From assembly GCA_017619715.1 (NCBI GenBank), contig JAFZRS010000021.1:25603-89602 (forward strand): DNA of 64,000 bases, written 5' to 3'. Position numbers and translations under genes: made by a program. Origin of the DNA: Oscillospiraceae bacterium. Its GTDB lineage: Bacteria; Bacillota; Clostridia; Oscillospirales; Oscillospiraceae. How positions within the stretch are numbered: position 1 is the stretch's first letter; every line of letters starts with the position of its first letter. The notes below the pieces were generated by a model. That model saw nothing but the letters and a program-made list of their open reading frames with translations, was not told where the DNA came from and ran no database searches. Of the stretch, positions 60,500 to 64,000 are shown in pieces.

Positions 60500-61003
60500 A
60501 TGAGTAATCTGCGTCAAAAAACCTGCTGCTTTTCAGGTCACCGGAGTATTCCGGTGAATCAAATAGGAGAGATTGAACAGAGAGCGGAAAAGCACATAAG
60601 AGAATTGTATCGACGAGGAGTGCGGTTTTTTGGTGTGGGTGGAGCCATCGGATATGACACACTCATGGCAAAATTGTTGTTCAGACTAAAAGCGGCAGAC
60701 CTTACGGACATCAAGGTAATTTTAGTGTATCCCTTTGAAGGTTATAATAGACATTGAACAATGCACCAGAAACTGCTCTACGCTAAACTATTGCCCCTAT
60801 ACGATAAAACTGTTTGCATAGCAAGACAAGGGAGCACAGAGGCGTTTTTAGCAAGAAACAGGCATCTAATAGACGGATCGACTTATTGTATTGCCTACCA
60901 TGTAAAGGAAAAAGGCGGAACGGCGTACACAGTACAATATGCCCGTTCATGTGGAGTGACGGTGTATAATTTGGCAGATGAAGTATTGCTATCGCGGCAT
61001 TAG
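60500..61003 (+). pseudogene. SLOG-family (YpsA/DUF1273-like) nucleotide-binding protein, interrupted by in-frame TGA
   Basis: The frame runs for 168 codons with one internal TGA at 60755-60757 (codon 86). Before it come CCFSGHR (9-15), GVGGAIGYDTLMA (near 45-57) and VILVYPFEGYN; after it come FLARNRHLIDGSTYCIAY and GGTAYTVQYA. These are the motifs of the small SLOG/YpsA-like proteins of gut Firmicutes, a Rossmann-type fold. In the relatives I recall a Trp stands at the stop position, so a single TGG-to-TGA change fits. It may be a pseudogene, a sequence error or stop-codon readthrough. It is AT-rich compared with its surroundings. Confidence 0.8.
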
Positions 61004-61052
61004 AAAAGTCTGTTATACATTCCAACCGCCGTTCACAAATTGTTTACAGAAA

Positions 61053-61069
61053 GGTCAAAGAAAGTCAAA
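61053..61069 (+). promoter_or_regulatory. CtsR box 1
   Basis: GGTCAAAGAAAGTCAAA is a CtsR heptad direct repeat with a 3-bp spacer, lying 10 bp upstream of the -35 box of ctsR. Confidence 0.85.
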
Positions 61070-61078
61070 AATCATCTA

Positions 61079-61107
61079 TTGACAAATAAAAACCTGCGGC
61101 GTATGAT
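61079..61107 (+). promoter_or_regulatory. Sigma-A promoter of ctsR-mcsA-clpC
   Basis: TTGACA (61079-61084, perfect) and TATGAT (61102-61107), 17-bp spacer, flanked by CtsR boxes on both sides. Confidence 0.82.
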
Positions 61108-61116
61108 ACAGATAAA

Positions 61117-61140
61117 GATCAAAGAAAGTCAAAGTCAAAA
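61117..61140 (+). promoter_or_regulatory. CtsR box 2 with a third half-site
   Basis: GATCAAA (61117-61123), GAA, AGTCAAA (61127-61133), then a further GTCAAAA (61134-61140). It lies just after the predicted start of transcription, a good position for repression. Confidence 0.82.
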
Positions 61141-61177
61141 AGTAAAACACCGACTTTGACAAGGGAGGAATGGAAGC

Positions 61178-61627
61178 GTGGGTATCAGCGATTTGATTGC
61201 CGGATTCATTCGTGAGGAGTTGGACGAGGCGGGCGGTGCGTTGGAGCTGCAGCGCAGCGATTTGGCGCAGCGTTTCGGCTGCGTGCCGAGCCAGATCAAC
61301 TACGTGATGTCCACCCGGTTTTCGCCGGAGCGGGGCTATATTGTAGAGAGCCGGCGCGGCGGCAACGGCTATATCCGCATCACCCGGGTGCGGGTGGATC
61401 GCCAGACGCTGTTGATGCACGTCATCAACTCACTGGGCGAGGAGCTGGATCCGGGCAGCGCGAAGGCGATCGTGGGCAATCTGGTGGAGTCGGAGGCGAT
61501 AGATCGCACATCTGCCCGGCTGCTGCTGTGCGCCATCGGCGAGAACGCGCTGCGTACCGTACCCCGGCAGTACCGGGACACATTGCGTGCCGACATTGCC
61601 AAGCAGATTCTGATTCATTTGGTTTAA
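61178..61627 (+). CDS. ctsR: Transcriptional repressor CtsR
   Basis: A 149-residue repressor of class III heat-shock genes. The winged-helix part has RSDLAQRFGCVPSQINYVMSTRF (near 26-48, quoted in part) and the wing tip YIVESRRGGNGYIRI with its Arg-Gly-Gly loop (near 55-69), which senses heat in Bacillus. The C-terminal dimer domain is at about 80-149. The start is GTG at 61178 with GGGAGG upstream. The operators before it are clear, so it is autoregulated. Confidence 0.95.
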   Translation: MGISDLIAGFIREELDEAGGALELQRSDLAQRFGCVPSQINYVMSTRFSPERGYIVESRRGGNGYIRITRVRVDRQTLLMHVINSLGEELDPGSAKAIVGNLVESEAIDRTSARLLLCAIGENALRTVPRQYRDTLRADIAKQILIHLV

Positions 61628-61651
61628 GGTTTTCAAAAGGAGGAAATTATT

Positions 61652-62086
61652 ATGAAGTGTCAACATTGCGGAAGAAACGACGCGACCGTATTTTATAGGA
61701 GCAACGTCAACGGACGGGTGCGTGAGCAGCATCTGTGTGCCGACTGCGCCCGGGAGCTGGGATTGGACAGGAGTTTTCGCGCAAATCTCTTTGGCGACGA
61801 TTTCTTCACCCGTCCCTTCGGACTGTTCGAGCCGCTGCTGGGCGGTTTGGGCGCGCGGCTTCTCACCGAGTTTCCCGAGCCGACGGACGCGGCGCAAGAG
61901 GCGCGTACCGCCGTGGCGGAGCGGCAGCAGATCACGGAAGGTTTGGTGGACGGCGCGGAGCGGGAGGCGCTGCAGCGTCAGTGTAGGCGTAACGCGCTGA
62001 AAGCGCAGATGCAATCGGCGATCGAGAGCGAAAACTTTGAGGAAGCGGCGCGTCTGCGCGACGAGCTGAAAAATCTGTCTGAATAA
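61652..62086 (+). CDS. McsA-like protein with one zinc finger and a UVR motif
   Basis: A 144-residue protein in the mcsA position. The N-terminus has one pair of CxxC motifs (C3/C6 and C29/C32), enough for one zinc site, whereas Bacillus McsA has four CxxC. The C-terminal UVR motif (LKAQMQSAIESENFEEAARLRDEL, near 113-136, quoted in part) is the usual partner of ClpC. With no mcsB gene after it, it may act as a ClpC adaptor alone (inference). AAAGGAGG precedes the ATG. Confidence 0.85.
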   Translation: MKCQHCGRNDATVFYRSNVNGRVREQHLCADCARELGLDRSFRANLFGDDFFTRPFGLFEPLLGGLGARLLTEFPEPTDAAQEARTAVAERQQITEGLVDGAEREALQRQCRRNALKAQMQSAIESENFEEAARLRDELKNLSE

Positions 62087-62116
62087 GAAAAATGCGCGAC
62101 AAAGGAGGCGTTTATT

Positions 62117-64000
62117 ATGCAGGAGAATAAGTTTACACCCAAAGCCGAGGAGGCGCTGCGCCTGGCGCAGGAGGCAGCCGAGGAGATGGGACACGGCTAT
62201 GTCGGCACGGAGCATCTGCTGTTGGGACTGTTGCGGGAGGAGGACGGTCTTGCCCACCGGGTACTGGTCGAGTACGGACTCACCGATGAGATGGTCTGCG
62301 GCATTTTGCAGCGCAGTGTGGGTCACGGACTCAGCGGCACCGCGCCCAGTCAGGGTTTGACACCCCGCGCCAAGGGCGTGGTGGAGCTGGCGGTCAGCGA
62401 GGCGATGCACGCCGGCACGGGCTACATCGGCACGGAGCATTTGCTGATGGGGATTTTGCGGGAAGGCAACAACATGGCGTTGCGCATTTTGCAGACCGTG
62501 GGTGTGGAACCCAGAAAGATGTATGCCAGCATCACCCAGAAGATCAGCCAGGCGCCCCGCGCCACCGTAGGCGGCGCCGCCGCGCCCAAGGAGGAGAAAC
62601 AGGGCAAAACGCTCTCGGAGTTTACCCGCGATCTTACCGAAGCGGCCCGCAGAGGTAAGCTCGATCCGGTGATCGGTCGGGAGCAGGAGATCCAGCGCGT
62701 GGTACAGATTCTGTCCCGCCGCACGAAGAATAATCCTGTACTCATAGGTGAACCGGGCGTCGGTAAAACCGCCATTGCCGAGGGACTTGCCCAGCGCATT
62801 GTCGCCGCCGACGTGCCGGAGGAGCTGTTGGATAAGCGGATCTTGTCGCTGGATCTGAGCGGCATGGTGGCAGGCACCAAGTACCGGGGCGATTTTGAAG
62901 AGCGCATCAAGAACACCTTGAACGAGGTGAAAAAGGCGGGCAACGTGATTTTGTTCATCGATGAGCTCCACACCATCGTAGGTGCCGGCGCCGCCGAGGG
63001 CGCGGTAGACGCCGCCAATATTTTGAAACCCGCCCTCAGCCGCGGCGAGATACGGGTGATAGGAGCTACTACGCTCAACGAGTACCGCAAGCACATCGAA
63101 AAGGACGCGGCGCTGGAGCGCCGTTTCCAGCCCGTCACGGTAGGCGAACCGTCTGTGGAGGCGAGTATTGAAATCCTCAAAGGACTGCGGGATAAATACG
63201 AGGCACACCACAAGCTCACCATCACCGACGACGCCATTGAGGAGGCGGTGCGTCTTTCCCACCGCTACATCAACGACCGGTATCTGCCCGACAAGGCGAT
63301 CGACCTGATGGACGAGGCGGCGTCCAAGGTTCGCATGGCGGCGGAGGAGACGTCGCCGGAGCTCAAAGCGCTGGAGGAGAAAATCAACACGCTCCACCGC
63401 GAGAAAGCGGAAGCGATCGCCGCCCAGGACTTTGAGAAGGCGGCACAGCTTCGTGATATCGAGCAGAACTATGTGGAGCAGGCGGAGATGGAGCGCGACA
63501 AGTGGCGCACGGCGCGTCAACAAAGTCGCGGCAGCGTTACCGGCGAGGATATTGCGGCGGTGGTGGCAGGATGGACGGGAATTCCCGTTACGCGGCTTAC
63601 CGAGAGCGAGAGCCAGCGGCTTTTGTCGCTGGAGGATACGCTCCACGCCCGGGTAGTGGGACAGGACGAGGCGGTCACGGCGGTGGCGAGAGCGATCCGC
63701 CGCGGTCGTGTGGGTCTGAAAGATCCCAAGCGTCCCATCGGGAGCTTTTTGTTCCTCGGTCCCACCGGCGTGGGCAAGACGGAGCTGTGCAAGACGCTGG
63801 CGGAGTCCATGTTCGGCGATGAGAGCGCCATGATCCGGATCGACATGTCCGAGTACATGGAAAAGCACACCGTATCCCGCCTGATCGGTTCGCCTCCGGG
63901 CTACGTGGGCTACGATGAGGGCGGTCAGCTCACCGAGAAGGTGCGCCGCAAGCCGTACAGCGTGGTGCTGTTCGACGAGATCGAGAAAGCGCACGAGGAC
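62117..64000 (+). CDS. clpC: ATP-dependent Clp protease ATP-binding subunit ClpC (partial)
   Basis: The first 628 residues of ClpC, an AAA+ unfoldase that feeds ClpP; the window end cuts it in the second ATPase domain. Two Clp_N repeats (about 4-145, TEHLLLGLL and TEHLLMGIL), AAA-1 with Walker A GEPGVGKT (211-218) and FIDELHT, a UVR-containing middle domain (near 415-445, [13 protein letters not shown]), and AAA-2 with Walker A GPTGVGKT (548-555). AAAGGAGG precedes the ATG by six bases. It is the third gene of the CtsR operon. Confidence 0.97.
   Translation, partial: MQENKFTPKAEEALRLAQEAAEEMGHGYVGTEHLLLGLLREEDGLAHRVLVEYGLTDEMVCGILQRSVGHGLSGTAPSQGLTPRAKGVVELAVSEAMHAGTGYIGTEHLLMGILREGNNMALRILQTVGVEPRKMYASITQKISQAPRATVGGAAAPKEEKQGKTLSEFTRDLTEAARRGKLDPVIGREQEIQRVVQILSRRTKNNPVLIGEPGVGKTAIAEGLAQRIVAADVPEELLDKRILSLDLSGMVAGTKYRGDFEERIKNTLNEVKKAGNVILFIDELHTIVGAGAAEGAVDAANILKPALSRGEIRVIGATTLNEYRKHIEKDAALERRFQPVTVGEPSVEASIEILKGLRDKYEAHHKLTITDDAIEEAVRLSHRYINDRYLPDKAIDLMDEAASKVRMAAEETSPELKALEEKINTLHREKAEAIAAQDFEKAAQLRDIEQNYVEQAEMERDKWRTARQQSRGSVTGEDIAAVVAGWTGIPVTRLTESESQRLLSLEDTLHARVVGQDEAVTAVARAIRRGRVGLKDPKRPIGSFLFLGPTGVGKTELCKTLAESMFGDESAMIRIDMSEYMEKHTVSRLIGSPPGYVGYDEGGQLTEKVRRKPYSVVLFDEIEKAHED

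Noticed and set aside
61430..63994. An 854-codon minus-strand frame opposite mcsA and clpC
   Set aside because: ClpC motifs are complete on the plus strand and the reverse translation is Leu/Arg/His-rich with no domain.

Overview
The window looks like chromosomal DNA of a GC-rich, spore-forming Firmicute of the class Clostridia, most likely of the Ruminococcaceae/Oscillospiraceae type. The evidence is the rimP-nusA-ylxR-ylxQ-infB gene order, an SRP RNA gene directly before dnaX, ctsR-mcsA-clpC with CtsR boxes, spmA/spmB and a LysM-GH18 spore-type hydrolase, a reverse-order rubrerythrin, and strong Shine-Dalgarno sequences before nearly every gene. Promoters are close to the sigma-A consensus with 16-18 bp spacers. 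This placement is inference from gene content; no rRNA gene or tRNA is present.

Layout. 1-3235 (minus): start of infB, ylxQ, ylxR, nusA and rimP, with a promoter and a terminator-like hairpin in the leader. 3339-11904: a diacylglycerol-kinase-like protein, an AI-2E family permease, a complete five-gene peptide/nickel-type ABC importer and a DUF3810 metalloprotease-like membrane protein. 11932-17109: nucleoside salvage (deoD, deoC, a uridine phosphorylase-like gene), a visibly AT-rich CAP-domain lipoprotein, rubrerythrin and a gamma-carbonic anhydrase. 17110-25185: small lipoprotein, FeoB, LysM-GH18 enzyme, a heterodimeric ABC exporter whose second subunit is frameshifted, cytidine deaminase and a detached FeoA. 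25201-27341: two G3E (CobW-type) GTPases, one with a histidine-rich repeated insert, the other fused to a YcgQ/DUF1980-like domain. 27402-34200: sodium:alanine symporter, SRP RNA, dnaX, ybaB, an IMP dehydrogenase of the Tritrichomonas-like subtype and peptidase T.

34246-38527 is a surface O-acylation cluster (DUF4358 lipoprotein, DHHW protein, MBOAT acyltransferase, second DHHW protein). 38524-44377: dCMP deaminase, a small XRE regulator, the rpsF-ssb-rpsR operon, queT with a structured leader, dusB and recG. 44452-50954: a PlsC-like acyltransferase overlapping a PAP2-like phosphatase, then murI-DUF1934-argS, an unknown small protein and a large FAD protein. 51113-52443: thyA-dfrA. 52497-55449 (minus): a VTC-domain protein, a DUF4956 membrane protein and a Cthe_2159-type beta-helix lipoprotein, preceded by an 11-bp-spaced direct repeat like a response-regulator site. 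55500-58607: spmAB, rsmI, trmN6 and a 2[4Fe-4S] ferredoxin. 58735-60164: MFS transporter. 60179-61003: an AT-rich divergent pair of an XRE regulator and a SLOG-family gene broken by an in-frame TGA. 61053-64000: ctsR, an mcsA-like gene and clpC (cut by the window end), with no mcsB.

The most distinctive parts are the VTC-DUF4956-beta-helix cluster, the paired G3E GTPases, the O-acylation cluster, the mcsB-less CtsR operon and the two AT-rich islands. Most of the rest is core metabolism and information processing. All family assignments were made by reading the sequence and recalling family features; no database search was run.
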